This document shows, piece by piece, positions 48,978 to 64,000 of a DNA stretch of 64,000 bases; position 1 is the first letter of the stretch; every line of letters begins with the position of its first letter. Origin of the DNA: Deinococcus sp. LM3 (lineage in GTDB: Bacteria; Deinococcota; Deinococci; Deinococcales; Deinococcaceae); the NCBI RefSeq assembly GCF_002017875.1, contig NZ_MUFV01000001.1, forward strand, positions 2,196,501 to 2,260,500, in the 5' to 3' direction. Made by a program: the position numbers and the translations under genes. The notes beneath the pieces were generated by a model. That model saw only the letters and a list, made by a program, of their open reading frames with translations. It was not told the origin of the DNA and searched no databases.

Positions 48978-50048
48978 GTGACCGACGCCCCTCCCACCCC
49001 CCCGCAGGCCAGTGCCGGCGGCATCGAGCAGCGCAAACTGCGGCACATCGAGGCCTGCCTGCGCCCGGACAGCCAGTACGCCGCGCGCGACACCGGCCTG
49101 CACGAGGTGCCCTGGCCGTACCGCGCGCTGCCGGAACGCGACCTGGACCGCGTGGACCTGCGCACCGACTTCCTGGGCCGCGCCCTGAGCGCCCCGGTCC
49201 TGATCGGCGCGATGACCGGCGGGGCCGACGCGGCCGGGCGCATCAACCGCAACCTCGCCACGGCCGCGCAGCGCCTGGGCATCGGCATGATGCTCGGCTC
49301 GCAGCGCGTGATGCTGGAACGCCCGGCGGCGCGCGCCAGCTTTCTGGTGCGCGAGTGGGCGCCGGAGATCCTGCTCGTCGGGAACCTGGGCGGCGCGCAG
49401 TTCCTGCTCGGCTACGACGCCACGCACGCCACCCGCGCCGTGCAGGAGGTCGGGGCGGACGCGCTGGCCATTCACGTCAACCCCCTTCAGGAGGCGTTGC
49501 AGGCGGGCGGCGATACCAACTGGGCCGGACTGACCGACCGGCTGGCCGCGCTGGTCCCCACCCTGCCGTTCCCGGTGATCCTGAAGGAAGTCGGGCACGG
49601 CCTGGACCGCCGCACCGTTCAGGCCGTGGCGGGCGCAGGTTTCGCGGCGCTGGACGTGGCCGGGGCGGGCGGCACCAGCTGGGCGCGGGTCGAGCAACTC
49701 GTGCACCACGGGCAGGTGCTCACGCCGGACCTGTGCGACCTGGGCATCCCGACCGCGCAGGCCCTGCGGGACGCCCGGCTGGCCGCGCCGGGCACGCCGC
49801 TGATCGCCTCGGGCGGCATCCGCACGGGGCTGGACGCGGCCCGCGCCCTGAGCCTGGGTGCGCAGGTGGTCGCCGTGGCCCGCCCGTTACTGGAGCCCGC
49901 CCTGGACAGCGCGGACGCCGCCGAGGCCTGGCTGCGGCAGTTCATTCACGAGCTGCGGGTGGCGCTGTTCGTCGGGGGGTACGCGGGCCTGGACGACCTG
50001 CGCGCCGGGGCGGGGCTCAGCGCAGGCGGCCCAGCGAACGGCGGATAA
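48978..50048 (+). CDS. fni: Isopentenyl-diphosphate delta-isomerase, type 2 (FMN)
   Basis: A 356-residue flavin-dependent isomerase that interconverts IPP and DMAPP, the isoprenoid building blocks used for carotenoids and menaquinone. Signatures are QRKLRHIEACL, VLIGAMTGGADAAGRINRNL, GSQRVMLERP, LVGNLGGAQFL, IHVNPLQEALQAGGDTNW, ILKEVGHG, DVAGAGGTSWARVE and IASGGIRTGLDAARAL. The GTG at 48978 lies 7 nt after TACCCT (48965-48970). Its last 32 bp overlap the end of the convergent ruvA gene. It supplies the step after the DXP pathway, whose first gene, dxs, is also in the window. Confidence 0.95.
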   Translation: MTDAPPTPPQASAGGIEQRKLRHIEACLRPDSQYAARDTGLHEVPWPYRALPERDLDRVDLRTDFLGRALSAPVLIGAMTGGADAAGRINRNLATAAQRLGIGMMLGSQRVMLERPAARASFLVREWAPEILLVGNLGGAQFLLGYDATHATRAVQEVGADALAIHVNPLQEALQAGGDTNWAGLTDRLAALVPTLPFPVILKEVGHGLDRRTVQAVAGAGFAALDVAGAGGTSWARVEQLVHHGQVLTPDLCDLGIPTAQALRDARLAAPGTPLIASGGIRTGLDAARALSLGAQVVAVARPLLEPALDSADAAEAWLRQFIHELRVALFVGGYAGLDDLRAGAGLSAGGPANGG

Positions 50049-50619
50049 GCTGGTCGGCGTTCAGGTCCGGTTCGGCGGCCAGCAACTCGGCCACGGTCGC
50101 CCGGACCTGCGCCTCGCGGAAGCCCAGGGCCAGCAGGGCGTCCACGGCGTCGCGTCCGGCGGTGGTCGTGACCCGCGCCGCCTTCACGCCGCCCGCGCCG
50201 GCCGCCGGGGCTGCCAGATGCTCGGGCACCTTGCCCTGCAGTTCCAGGACCAGCCGCTCGGCGGTCTTCTTGCCGACGCCGCTGACGCTGCTCAGGAGTT
50301 TCACGTCGCCGCCCAGCACCCCGGCCGCCAGGGCGCTGACCGGCATGGCCGACAGCAGCGCCAGCGCCAGTTTCGGCCCGACCCCGCTGACGCTGGTGAG
50401 CAGATCGAAGATCCGGACGCTGTCGGCGTCGTGGAAGCCGAACAGCAGCTGCGCGTCCTCGCGCACCACGAAGCGGGTGTTCAGTTCGGCCGTCTCGCCC
50501 GCCGTGAGTTTCCCCAGGGTGCTCGACGGGCACTGCACCTCGTACCCCACGCCGCCCGCGACGATCACGGCGCTGTGTTCACGTATTTCCCGGACCACGC
50601 CGGACAGGTAGGCAATCAT
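50017..50619 (-). CDS. ruvA: Holliday junction branch migration protein RuvA
   Basis: A 200-residue DNA-binding subunit of the RuvAB motor. Domain I begins MIAYLSGVVREIREHSAVIV; domain II contains two helix-hairpin-helix motifs, TSVSGVGPKLALALLSAM and SSVSGVGKKTAERLVLEL; domain III (RDAVDALLALGFREAQVRAT) contacts RuvB. The ATG at 50619 lies 7 nt from TACACT on the minus strand (50627-50632), a leaderless layout. It overlaps fni tail-to-tail. ruvB and ruvC are not adjacent. Confidence 0.96.
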   Translation of the reverse strand: MIAYLSGVVREIREHSAVIVAGGVGYEVQCPSSTLGKLTAGETAELNTRFVVREDAQLLFGFHDADSVRIFDLLTSVSGVGPKLALALLSAMPVSALAAGVLGGDVKLLSSVSGVGKKTAERLVLELQGKVPEHLAAPAAGAGGVKAARVTTTAGRDAVDALLALGFREAQVRATVAELLAAEPDLNADQLIRRSLGRLR

Positions 50620-50722
50620 CCGCCCCAGTGTACATTCCGCTCTGAACAGAACACAGCGGCGGGCGGCAGGTTCACACCACCCCCGCCCCCGCGCGGCCCC
50701 AGGGTGTGCTGCACTGTGCAGT

Positions 50723-51331
50723 GTGCCGACCCTGCGTTCCGCCCGTGAAACCGACCGCGCCGCGCTGCTGAGCATCTGCCTGGAAACCGGCGACAGCGGC
50801 CAGGACGCCACCGCCCTGTACCGCGACCCCGTGATTCTGGGGCAGGTGTACGCCGCGCCGTACCTGACCTTCGCGCCGGACTTCGCGTTCGTCCTGGAGG
50901 ACGACCAGGGGGTCGGCGGGTACGTGTTGGGCACGCCGGACACCGCCGCCTTCGAGGACACCCTGGAACGCGAGTGGTGGCCGCCGCTGCGCCTCCAGTA
51001 CCCGGACCCGCAGACCACCCCGCCCGCCGGGCGCACACCGGACGAACGGATCGCGCACCTGATCCACCACCCGCCCCGTGCGCCGCGCGAGCTGCTGACC
51101 ACGTACCCGGCGCACCTGCACATCGACCTGCTGCCGCGCGTGCAGGGAGGCGGGCGGGGCCGCGCCCTGATGCACACGCTGCTGGACGCGCTGCGGGCCG
51201 CCGGTGCGCCCGGCGTGCACCTGGGCGTCGGGGCGCGCAATGTCCGCGCCCAGGGCTTCTACCGGCACCTGGGGTTCACGGAACTGGGCCGCACGCCGGG
51301 CGCCGTCACGTTCGGACGGCGCCTGGACTGA
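50723..51331 (+). CDS. GNAT-family N-acetyltransferase
   Basis: 202 residues with a standard GNAT fold: LRSARETDRAALLSICLET at the start, then the acetyl-CoA loop in LLPRVQGGGRGRALMHTLLD, and HLGVGARNVRAQGFYRHLGF near the end. The insert FVLEDDQGVGGYVLGTPDT and WWPPLRLQYPDP resembles fungal/bacterial members of the same shape. The substrate is unknown. The GTG at 50723 lies 5 nt after CACTGT. Confidence 0.85.
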   Translation: MPTLRSARETDRAALLSICLETGDSGQDATALYRDPVILGQVYAAPYLTFAPDFAFVLEDDQGVGGYVLGTPDTAAFEDTLEREWWPPLRLQYPDPQTTPPAGRTPDERIAHLIHHPPRAPRELLTTYPAHLHIDLLPRVQGGGRGRALMHTLLDALRAAGAPGVHLGVGARNVRAQGFYRHLGFTELGRTPGAVTFGRRLD

Positions 51332-51358
51332 CCCGCGCATGCCCGTGGCACGCGACCT

Positions 51359-52567
51359 TCAGCGGGCGCGGCCGGTGCGCCGCAGGCTGAAGGCCAGCAG
51401 GGCTGCTCCCAGCAGTCCGGCCAGCAGCGCCCCCACCCGGAAGATCAGGCCCTCGTGGCCCGGCTGGCTGGTCAGCAGCACCGGACTCAGGAACTGCCCC
51501 AGGAAGATGGCGCTGCTCATACCGGCCGTCACGCGGCCGCGCCACGCGGGGGGGGTCAGGTCGGCCAGCCAGGTGTACAGGTTCGGGAACACCAGCCCGC
51601 CGCCCAGCCCGCCCAGGATCAGGCCCAGCAGCGCCCCGGCGGGACTGGCCGCGCCGGAGACGGTCAGCCACCCGGCGGCCAGCAGGCCCAGGCCCAGCGC
51701 CGCTGCCCGCTGCGGGTGAAAGCGCCCGGTGAAGCGCGAGTACGCCAGCGAGGTGAGCGCCGCGACCAGCGTGAACGCGCCCAGCAGCAGCCCGGTCACG
51801 GCGGGCGCGGCGCCCAGCGTGCCCAGCAGGAACGGTCCCTGGGTGGGCATCAGGTAGAACACGATCATGTACCCGACCGACAGGGCGTAGATCACGCCGA
51901 TGCGGCCCCAGTGGGGGCGTGCGGTCAGGTCGGCGCCGCCGGTCAGCGGGGCGGGCAGGCCGCCGCGCAGACGCAGGGTCAGGGGAATCAGCAGCAGCGA
52001 GATCAGGTACAGCGCAAAAGGCGCGCGCCAAGACGCGGCGGCCAGCAGACCTCCCAGCGGCATCAGGACCGCGCCGCCGAAATTCCCGAACGCCGCCTGC
52101 TGACTCAGGAACTTTCCGCGCGCCGGGCCGCTGAACAGGTCGTTCACGAGCGCCCCGGCGGCCGTCATGGTCCCCGCCACGGCCAGTCCCAGCACGATCC
52201 GCCCGGCCAGCAGCGACCCGATGGAATCCGCGATCAGGCCCACGCCGCCGCCCAGCGCGTACAGCACCAGCGACACCAGCAGCACCGGGCGGCGGCCGTA
52301 GCGGTCGGCCAGCACGCCGCTGAGCGGCGCGGTCAGCGCGATGGCCAGCCCCACGATCGTCAGGGACAGCTTGACCAGAAAGGCGGCGTTGGGCGCGTCT
52401 GCAAAGTGCGCCTGCATGGCCGGCAGGGCCGGGGCGATGGTCGCGCCGGACATGATGGTCAGCGTGGACAGCAGCAGCAGGGTGACCTGGGTCAGGCGGT
52501 CCGGTGCTTGCCCGGCGGTGGGGGAGGGCGGCGGGGTCGTGAACGGAACGGAGCGGGGCGCGGACAT
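51359..52567 (-). CDS. MFS transporter (probable drug or metabolite efflux)
   Basis: A 402-residue protein with 12 predicted transmembrane helices. Motif A reads GVLADRYGRRPVLLVSLVLY in the loop between helices 2 and 3, and AGRIVLGLAVAGTMTAAGAL follows in helices 4-5. Length and motifs fit the 12-TM drug:H+ antiporter group; the substrate is unknown. The ATG at 52567 lies 6 nt from TACGTT on the minus strand (52574-52579). The DNA just upstream (about 52580-52610) is clearly AT-rich and may hold an operator. Confidence 0.87.
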   Translation of the reverse strand: MSAPRSVPFTTPPPSPTAGQAPDRLTQVTLLLLSTLTIMSGATIAPALPAMQAHFADAPNAAFLVKLSLTIVGLAIALTAPLSGVLADRYGRRPVLLVSLVLYALGGGVGLIADSIGSLLAGRIVLGLAVAGTMTAAGALVNDLFSGPARGKFLSQQAAFGNFGGAVLMPLGGLLAAASWRAPFALYLISLLLIPLTLRLRGGLPAPLTGGADLTARPHWGRIGVIYALSVGYMIVFYLMPTQGPFLLGTLGAAPAVTGLLLGAFTLVAALTSLAYSRFTGRFHPQRAAALGLGLLAAGWLTVSGAASPAGALLGLILGGLGGGLVFPNLYTWLADLTPPAWRGRVTAGMSSAIFLGQFLSPVLLTSQPGHEGLIFRVGALLAGLLGAALLAFSLRRTGRAR

Positions 52568-53045
52568 GCCGCCAACGTAGCTTTATTATGTGAAGTACAA
52601 AGGTGATTACAGCGGTTGTCGAGGGGGCGTGCCGTATGAGCAGACCACCCGTGGGCAGCGGCACCCGCCGCTCTCTCGGCCGCAGGCCAGATGACGGAGT
52701 CGCCCGCCACCCCGCACCCGGTACAGTGAGCGCATGCCGCACCGACCCCGCTGCGCTGCCCCTACCCCGCGCACCCGCTGGCCCGCCCCTGGCCCGCGAA
52801 TGCCGGGCCGCGCGGCCTGAACGGGCCGCCTGAACGGGCCGCCTGAGGTGCGCGGCCCACACCGCGTCTCCTGCGCCGCTTCTCCCGCACCGCGCTGCGT
52901 CGCATCGCGCCGGGCAGGCCCCCGCCCCGGCTGCCCACGGGCGGTCTGGATGGGGGGGCACGCCGGGGCGCACAAAATTCCGTATTCTGACAGGGTTGCC
53001 CGGCCCTCCTCTCATCAGGGAGCCGGCCGGGAAGGAAGGTAGACC
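52568..53045. other. 478-bp region between the MFS and metG genes
   Basis: Holds the leaderless MFS promoter at its left end and the metG promoter (TATTCT at 52983-52988) and leader at its right end. In between, reading frames on both strands are low-complexity and unconvincing. A 14-bp unit containing CCTGAACGGGCCG is duplicated in tandem at about 52816-52846. Confidence 0.5.
52999..53031 (+). promoter_or_regulatory. Leader hairpin of metG
   Basis: CCCGGCC pairs with GGCCGGG; inside it CTCC pairs with GGAG, with a 2-nt bulge and 9-nt loop. The Shine-Dalgarno AAGGAAGG (53032-53039) starts directly after the stem and the ATG is 6 nt further. It is one of few genes here with a clear structured leader. 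Confidence 0.55.
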
Positions 53046-55064
<2,019 letters not shown>

Positions 55065-55194
55065 CCCGCAGCACGCCCAGCCTGCCCCGCCCGGCCCCGT
55101 GCCCGGCGGGGTTACTGTTGCCCCGGCCAGCGGCTGACCGCCCTGCTGACCGGCCCGTCACTTGCGTCGGCGCGGGGCGGGCTAGACTGACCGC

Positions 55195-56033
55195 ATGCCG
55201 TTTGTCGTGGTCTCTGGCCTGTCCGGAAGTGGAAAAAGCACCGTCCTGCGGACCCTGGAGGACGCCGGGTTCTTCATCACGGACAACCTGCCCCCGGAAC
55301 TGTGGGGGGCCATGCACGACCTCGTGGAGGCGCGCGGCCTGGACCGGGTGGCGATCAGCACCGACGCCCGCACCCGCCACTTCCTGGACGCCCTGGAAGC
55401 CAGTTACGTGCGCCTCTCGCGCCGCCGCGAGGACCTGCGCGTGCTGTTCCTGGAGGCGAACGCGGACGTGCTGCTCAAGCGCTACAACTTCACGCGCCGC
55501 GAACACCCGCTGGGCGAGAACCTGATGCTGGACTTCGCGCGGGAACGCGACCTGCTGGCCCCGCTGCGGTCCATTGCCGACACCGTGATCGACACCACCG
55601 ACCTGAGCGCCAAGGACCTGGGCAGCCGCGTGCTGCAACTGTTCCGGCTGGAACACGACTTTCACCTGCGCCTGATGTCCTTCGGGTTCAAGCACGCCCC
55701 CCCGCGCGACGTGGACATGATCCTCGACGTGCGCTCGCTGCCCAACCCGTACTACGACCCCGCCCTGCGGCCCAGGACCGGCCTGGACGCCGACGTGGCC
55801 GCCTACGCTTTCGCCGGGCAGGACTCCGAGACGTTCTACGCCGAACTGCGCGATTTCGTGCGCGTGGCCGCCGAACGCGCCCGCGCCAGCGGCCGCCACG
55901 GGTACACCGTCGGGATCGGCTGCACCGGCGGGCAGCACCGCAGCGTGGCCGTCACTGCCCGCCTCGCCGGGGACCTGAAGGACCTGAACGTGGACGTCAT
56001 GGATCACCGCGACATGAAGGTCGGCGAGCACGG

Positions 56034-56037
<4 letters not shown>
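55195..56037 (+). CDS. rapZ: RNase adapter / nucleotide-binding protein RapZ
   Basis: 280 residues with P-loop GLSGSGKS at residues 8-15. The C-terminal domain carries GCTGGQHRSV (C243, H248, R249, S250), the conserved site that in E. coli binds glucosamine-6-phosphate and regulatory RNA. TDNLPPEL and DVRSLPNPYYDPALR are also diagnostic. In non-enterobacteria the target is unknown. The ATG lies 6 nt after TAGACT (55183-55188). The rapZ-yvcK order is conserved in many Gram-positives; whiA, usually third, is absent here. Confidence 0.95.
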
Positions 56038-57425
<1,388 letters not shown>

Positions 57426-57503
57426 CCCTGCCCGGCGCTGCCTACCCCGCGCTGCCTACCCTGCGCCACCACGGGGGCCGGGCCGCGCTGCTACGCTCGG
57501 GAC

Positions 57504-58829
<1,326 letters not shown>

Positions 58830-58839
58830 ATGGTGAACG

Positions 58840-58883
58840 GTTGATGGTTGATAGAGGATCGACTTTCTCTATCAACCATCAAC
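58840..58883. terminator. AT-rich 17-bp hairpin between proA and dxs
   Basis: GTTGATGGTTGATAGAG and its perfect complement flank a 10-nt loop. It is followed on the right by TTTCAACTATTC and lies between two converging genes. Its composition is strikingly AT-rich for this genome, and the arm contains an internal GTTGATG repeat. Confidence 0.75.
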
Positions 58884-58893
58884 TTTCAACTAT

Positions 58894-60786
<1,893 letters not shown>

Positions 60787-61557
60787 TTACTGACCTCCTG
60801 AACGGGTGGTGAAGTTACGGCCCGTGAGCAGCAGTCCCTCGGGCGAGCGGACCTCGCCCACGAACGGCGTGAACCACAGCTGCTGCGTGGCCGGGAACAG
60901 CCCGCCCACCGTGTCGCTGATCTGCCGGGTCACCACCCACACGTCGAAGCGGCCGCCCGGCGTCTGCACGGTGCGCCGCTCCTGAACCACGTAACTGTAG
61001 TTCAGTTGCCCGCGTTTCTGCACGCTGCCGTCGTCCCCGCTGACCGTGATCTCGCTCTGCCCCTGCCACGCCAGACCCACGCGCCACGCACCCTCGGGCG
61101 GGTACTCCTGCCAGGGCGGGTCCAGGCGCACGTTCACGCCGGGCTTGCGGATTCCCAGCAGCCGCACGCCGTCCGCGCCGACCGTCCGGAACCACGTCTG
61201 ATCCGCGCCGCGTCCCGTCAGCTGAAACGACAGGACACGCTGCCCCGCGAAGACCGTGGGCCCCAGCGACCGCAGGGTGTACACGGGCGCGGCGGCGTCC
61301 TCGCCTTCCAGCTGGTACGACCACGCCAGGCCGCTCTGCTGCGGGTAGAACGACACACCGCTCACGGGGGTGCTGGCCTGCACCGTCCCGGTCGTGGTCG
61401 CGGCCGGCGCGCAGGCGCCCAGCAGCGCCGGCACCAGCAGCGCCGCGGGCAACGCCGACAGGGGCCGGCGGAACGCCGGAGGCAGGGCAGAAAGGGAGGG
61501 GCCGCGCATGGCCTTCAGGGTAAAGCGCTTCATCCGGTTCATTCTGTCAGGAAACAT
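60787..61557 (-). CDS. Predicted lipoprotein immediately upstream of dxs
   Basis: 256 residues. A long N-terminal region with a hydrophobic stretch ends in the lipobox LLGAC, so the mature protein should be lipid-anchored on the outer face of a membrane. The mature domain is beta-rich (YPQQSGLAWSYQLEGEDA, DQTWFRTVGADGVRLLGI, YSYVVQERRTVQTPGGRFDV) and recalls secreted domains that start with a loss-of-signal Trp-Tyr core, but I do not assign a family. The start at 61557 is firm: GGAGGAG 5 nt upstream. Internal Met codons closer to the lipobox are possible. The stop abuts the dxs start. Confidence 0.75.
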   Translation of the reverse strand: MFPDRMNRMKRFTLKAMRGPSLSALPPAFRRPLSALPAALLVPALLGACAPAATTTGTVQASTPVSGVSFYPQQSGLAWSYQLEGEDAAAPVYTLRSLGPTVFAGQRVLSFQLTGRGADQTWFRTVGADGVRLLGIRKPGVNVRLDPPWQEYPPEGAWRVGLAWQGQSEITVSGDDGSVQKRGQLNYSYVVQERRTVQTPGGRFDVWVVTRQISDTVGGLFPATQQLWFTPFVGEVRSPEGLLLTGRNFTTRSGGQ

Positions 61558-61793
61558 GACATCTCCTCCGGGAAGAGGCCCCGCCCCCACCACAACCAGC
61601 GTTCCCGGCGCGGGGACAGCCGCCCCCCGACGGTACAACGCAGCCCGGAGGGGCGCAGGAGCCGTGGGGGGCCGGTCAGGGCGCTGGCCCCACCGGCCCC
61701 CCACTTCCGGGAACCTGCTCTGATCCTGATTGCCGGACCCGGACCCGGTGGTCAGGGCAAGCCCTTTCACCGCAGTCCGGACCGGCGCTCTCA

Positions 61794-61926
61794 TACGGAC
61801 TCCGATTGAATGGGCTGCAAAGACCGTTCAATCCGAGCGAAGCGAGAAGGAGAGAAACGGGTTCCGGACGTGGAGTTGGCAGATCGGTGATGTTCCGATC
61901 TGTTAACGAAACAAACGGAATCCGTA
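61794..61926 (+). repeat. TIR-bounded dispersed repeat, copy F
   Basis: TACGGACTCCG to CGGAATCCGTA, 133 bp. Stems: GATTGAATGG/CCGTTCAATC and CAGATCGG/CCGATCTG, as in copy C. It lies between the divergently read ends of the dxs-lipoprotein promoter region and pspA, only 10 bp beyond the pspA stop. Relative to pspA it is in the opposite orientation to what the other copies show for their neighbour gene. TCA flanks both ends. Confidence 0.87.
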
Positions 61927-61936
61927 TCAGTCCGGT

Positions 61937-62608
<672 letters not shown>

Positions 62609-62641
62609 GAATTCCTCCTGGGAAGGTCGGGAACCGCCCGC

Positions 62642-62656
62642 GCCGAACAGTTCGGC
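62642..62656. promoter_or_regulatory. 15-bp palindrome upstream of pspA
   Basis: GCCGAAC-A-GTTCGGC, 34 bp before the pspA start. It could be an operator or a leader hairpin. It resembles half of a Gram-positive LexA box (CGAAC...GTTCG) but the spacing of one base rules that out. Confidence 0.35.
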
Positions 62657-62787
62657 CGGCGGGCCGGTCTACAGTCCGGTTGTGAACGCGAATCCGGAGC
62701 CTGCCGCACATCATTACGCGTTTGCGCCCCGGCAGGTTGCGTTTGGCGCCCGGAACGGCCGGACATGAAGCGCCCGTGAACGCCGTG

Positions 62788-62829
62788 GGGGGCGGGCCAG
62801 ACCGGGAATGCCCGGCGCGACCCGCCCCC
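62788..62829 (-). terminator. Hairpin after the stalk-like protein gene
   Basis: A 9-bp outer stem GGGGGCGGG/CCCGCCCCC encloses a CCGGG/CCCGG inner stem. It lies 15 bp past the stop of the leftward gene. Confidence 0.6.
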
Positions 62830-62844
62830 GCCTGACCGGGTGCT

Positions 62845-63684
62845 TCAGAAGACGATGGGTTTCAGACCGACGCTGTCCGGCCCGCACGCGACCGTCAGGT
62901 TGCTGCCGGCCGGGGTGACGGTGCAGCCCAGCGCGCGCAGCCCCGCCAGCGGGAAGATCAGGTTCCGGCCGTCGGTGGCGGGTGCCAGCGGCAGTTCCAC
63001 CGCGCCGCCCGCCGCCTGCGCGGACTTCGCGCCGACCGTGACGGTCAGCAGGCCGTCGTCTTCGGTGCTCAGGCGGTACTTCCCGCCGCCCAGCGACGTG
63101 ACCTTCACGACGCCCACGAGGTCGCTGCCCAGCACGTACGGCTGACCGCGCACGACGCCGGCCGGGGTGGCGGCCTTCGGGGCGGCGCTGGCGGCCGGGG
63201 CCGGAGCGGCCTTCAGGGCGTCCACGACCACCAGCGTCTCGGTGTCGCTCATGGGGCTCAGCAGCACGAACGCGCTGGCTTTCCCGCCGGCCGGGGCAGC
63301 CAGCAGCACGCTGGACTTCCCGCTGGACTTCCAGTCACCGGACGCCCGCGCCCCCAGCCGACCCTTGAGCAGCGGCCGCAGCGTCCCGGACGCCGACTGC
63401 GAGTACACGCACACGGCGTTCACGCTGAGTTTCAGCGCGGCCGGGCAGCCCACGATCCGCCCCTTGGCGACCCCGCTGACCTCGATGGCCAGGGCGCTCA
63501 CGGCGCGGTCCGTGGCGGCCGACACGCTGCCGCCCTTGGCGGGGGCGGTCTGGGCCGGAGCAGTCTGGGCAGGGGCGGTCTGGGCAGAGGCGACCGGCGC
63601 CAGCAGGGCCCCCAGCAGGGTCAGGGTCCCCGCAGCGCGGGGGAGACGCCCGGAGCGGGCGGCAGCAGAAAGGGTTGAACGCAT
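62845..63684 (-). CDS. Secreted protein with stalk-like C-terminal domain
   Basis: 279 residues. A signal peptide ends at about APVASAQ, followed by three short TAPAQ-like repeats (QTAPAQTAPAQTAPAKGG). The middle region has two Cys (VGCPAALKL, NAVCVYSQ) and an Ala/Pro linker (about 185-205). The end, LIFPLAGLRALGCTVTPAGS followed by NLTVACG, resembles the 'stalk' domain of copper-amine-oxidase-N-like secreted proteins. The paired Cys suggest disulfides. Function unknown. The ATG at 63684 lies 7 nt from TAGCAT on the minus strand (63692-63697); the ATG at 63693 falls inside that box and is rejected. Confidence 0.72.
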   Translation of the reverse strand: MRSTLSAAARSGRLPRAAGTLTLLGALLAPVASAQTAPAQTAPAQTAPAKGGSVSAATDRAVSALAIEVSGVAKGRIVGCPAALKLSVNAVCVYSQSASGTLRPLLKGRLGARASGDWKSSGKSSVLLAAPAGGKASAFVLLSPMSDTETLVVVDALKAAPAPAASAAPKAATPAGVVRGQPYVLGSDLVGVVKVTSLGGGKYRLSTEDDGLLTVTVGAKSAQAAGGAVELPLAPATDGRNLIFPLAGLRALGCTVTPAGSNLTVACGPDSVGLKPIVF

Positions 63685-63771
63685 GACACGCATGCTAGGG
63701 CCGCAGCATGAGGGGCGACTATGAGTCTCGCGGCCCTGGTGACCCTGCCGGGGCGGTGCTAGCCTGCGCAC

Positions 63772-64000
63772 GTGACGCGTTCCGGACTGCAAGACACCAT
63801 CGCCGCCATCGCCACCGCCCCCGGCAGCGCCGGGGTGGGCATCGTGCGCGTCAGCGGCCCGGACGCCCTGCGCGTCGCGGACGGCCTGTTCCGGGGACGC
63901 CGCGCCCCGTCCCGCACGCCCGGCGGCCGCTTCCTGTTCGGGCACCTGACCGGCGAGAGCGGTGAGATCCTCGACGAGGGCCTGTGCCTGATCTTCAAGG
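63772..64000 (+). CDS. mnmE: tRNA uridine-5-carboxymethylaminomethyl modification GTPase, 5' part
   Basis: The first 76 codons of MnmE (TrmE), cut by the right edge. SGLQDTIAAIATAPGSAGVG, IVRVSGPDALRVADGLF and GRFLFGHLTGESGEILDEG are typical of the N-terminal folate-binding domain. With MnmG it adds the cmnm5/nm5 group to U34 of certain tRNAs, the substrate of the MnmC/MnmD pair found at 38.8-40.5 kb. The GTG at 63772 lies 6 nt after TAGCCT (63760-63765). The GTPase domain lies outside the window. Confidence 0.94.
   Translation, partial: MTRSGLQDTIAAIATAPGSAGVGIVRVSGPDALRVADGLFRGRRAPSRTPGGRFLFGHLTGESGEILDEGLCLIFK

Noticed and set aside
52586..52602. RDRM-like sequence upstream of the MFS gene (TTATGTGAAGTACAAAG)
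   Set aside because: The left half is perfect but the right half fails, and an efflux gene is not a known damage-regulon member; not supported enough.
52603..52833. 76-codon plus-strand frame between the MFS and metG genes
   Set aside because: Arg/Pro/Ala-rich, no ribosome-binding site or -10 at short spacing, overlaps AT-rich promoter DNA; probably non-coding.
62642..62656. LexA-box interpretation of the pspA upstream palindrome
   Set aside because: Half-sites CGAAC and GTTCG are separated by one base instead of four.

Overview
The window is chromosomal DNA of a Deinococcus species. Base composition is very GC-rich throughout. It carries a clear ddrA (the DNA-damage-response annealing protein of this genus), a Thermus/Deinococcus-type homoisocitrate dehydrogenase, the Deinococcus-style dxs and glgB, and many genes whose start codon lies only 5-8 nt after a TANNNT -10 box, the leaderless promoter layout known from Deinococcus. 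No prophage, complete insertion sequence, CRISPR array or rRNA operon was seen. The only RNA gene found is an initiator tRNA-fMet.

Layout. 1-2.7 kb: end of trpE, then trpG and trpD. 2.7-6.8 kb: a DinB-fold protein, an Lrp/AsnC regulator divergent from lysine 2,3-aminomutase (kamA), and a class III aminotransferase. 6.9-13.1 kb: a leftward three-gene surface operon of two FG-GAP lipoproteins and a secreted collagen-like protein. 13.6-15.7 kb: a peroxiredoxin divergent from a TilS-TadA fusion that modifies tRNA wobble position 34. 15.8-20 kb: a Cys-tailed membrane protein of unknown role, a hydrolase-less (p)ppGpp synthetase and a cell-wall amidase. 20.2-22.6 kb: an SDR / thioredoxin-reductase-like / HAD block bounded by two ~300-bp direct repeats. 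22.9-28.3 kb: hrpB, a methyltransferase lacking a stop at its natural end, ddrA with a coupled 40-residue membrane protein, then hisB-hisH. 28.3-38.7 kb: ilvE, a GNAT protein, glgB, apbE, a nitroreductase, a Cys/Met-type PLP enzyme, a quinone-type oxidoreductase and homoisocitrate dehydrogenase. Five of the six copies of a TIR-bounded dispersed repeat lie here, four touching or overlapping the stop codon of the preceding gene. 38.8-42.7 kb: the split mnmC/mnmD pair and an EF-G-like GTPase. 42.7-45.2 kb: a coupled DUF6915 / LRV-repeat gene pair. 45.2-48.7 kb: threonine aldolase and three membrane proteins. 48.7-52.6 kb: tRNA-fMet, type 2 IPP isomerase, ruvA, a GNAT protein and an MFS transporter. 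53-64 kb: metG, rapZ-yvcK, proA, dxs behind a lipoprotein gene, pspA, a secreted stalk-like protein and the start of mnmE.

How genes connect. Amino-acid metabolism dominates (tryptophan, histidine, branched-chain, proline, lysine). Two isoprenoid genes (dxs, fni) and three loci acting on the tRNA wobble base (tilS-tadA, mnmC/mnmD, mnmE) are scattered rather than clustered. The least explained material is the repeat family with covarying hairpins, the ddrA-coupled micro-protein, the DUF6915/LRV pair and the collagen/FG-GAP operon. Starts were set from the sequence: short -10-to-start spacing, Shine-Dalgarno sites or overlapping stop/start codons. No similarity search was run; family assignments rest on motifs and recalled family features.
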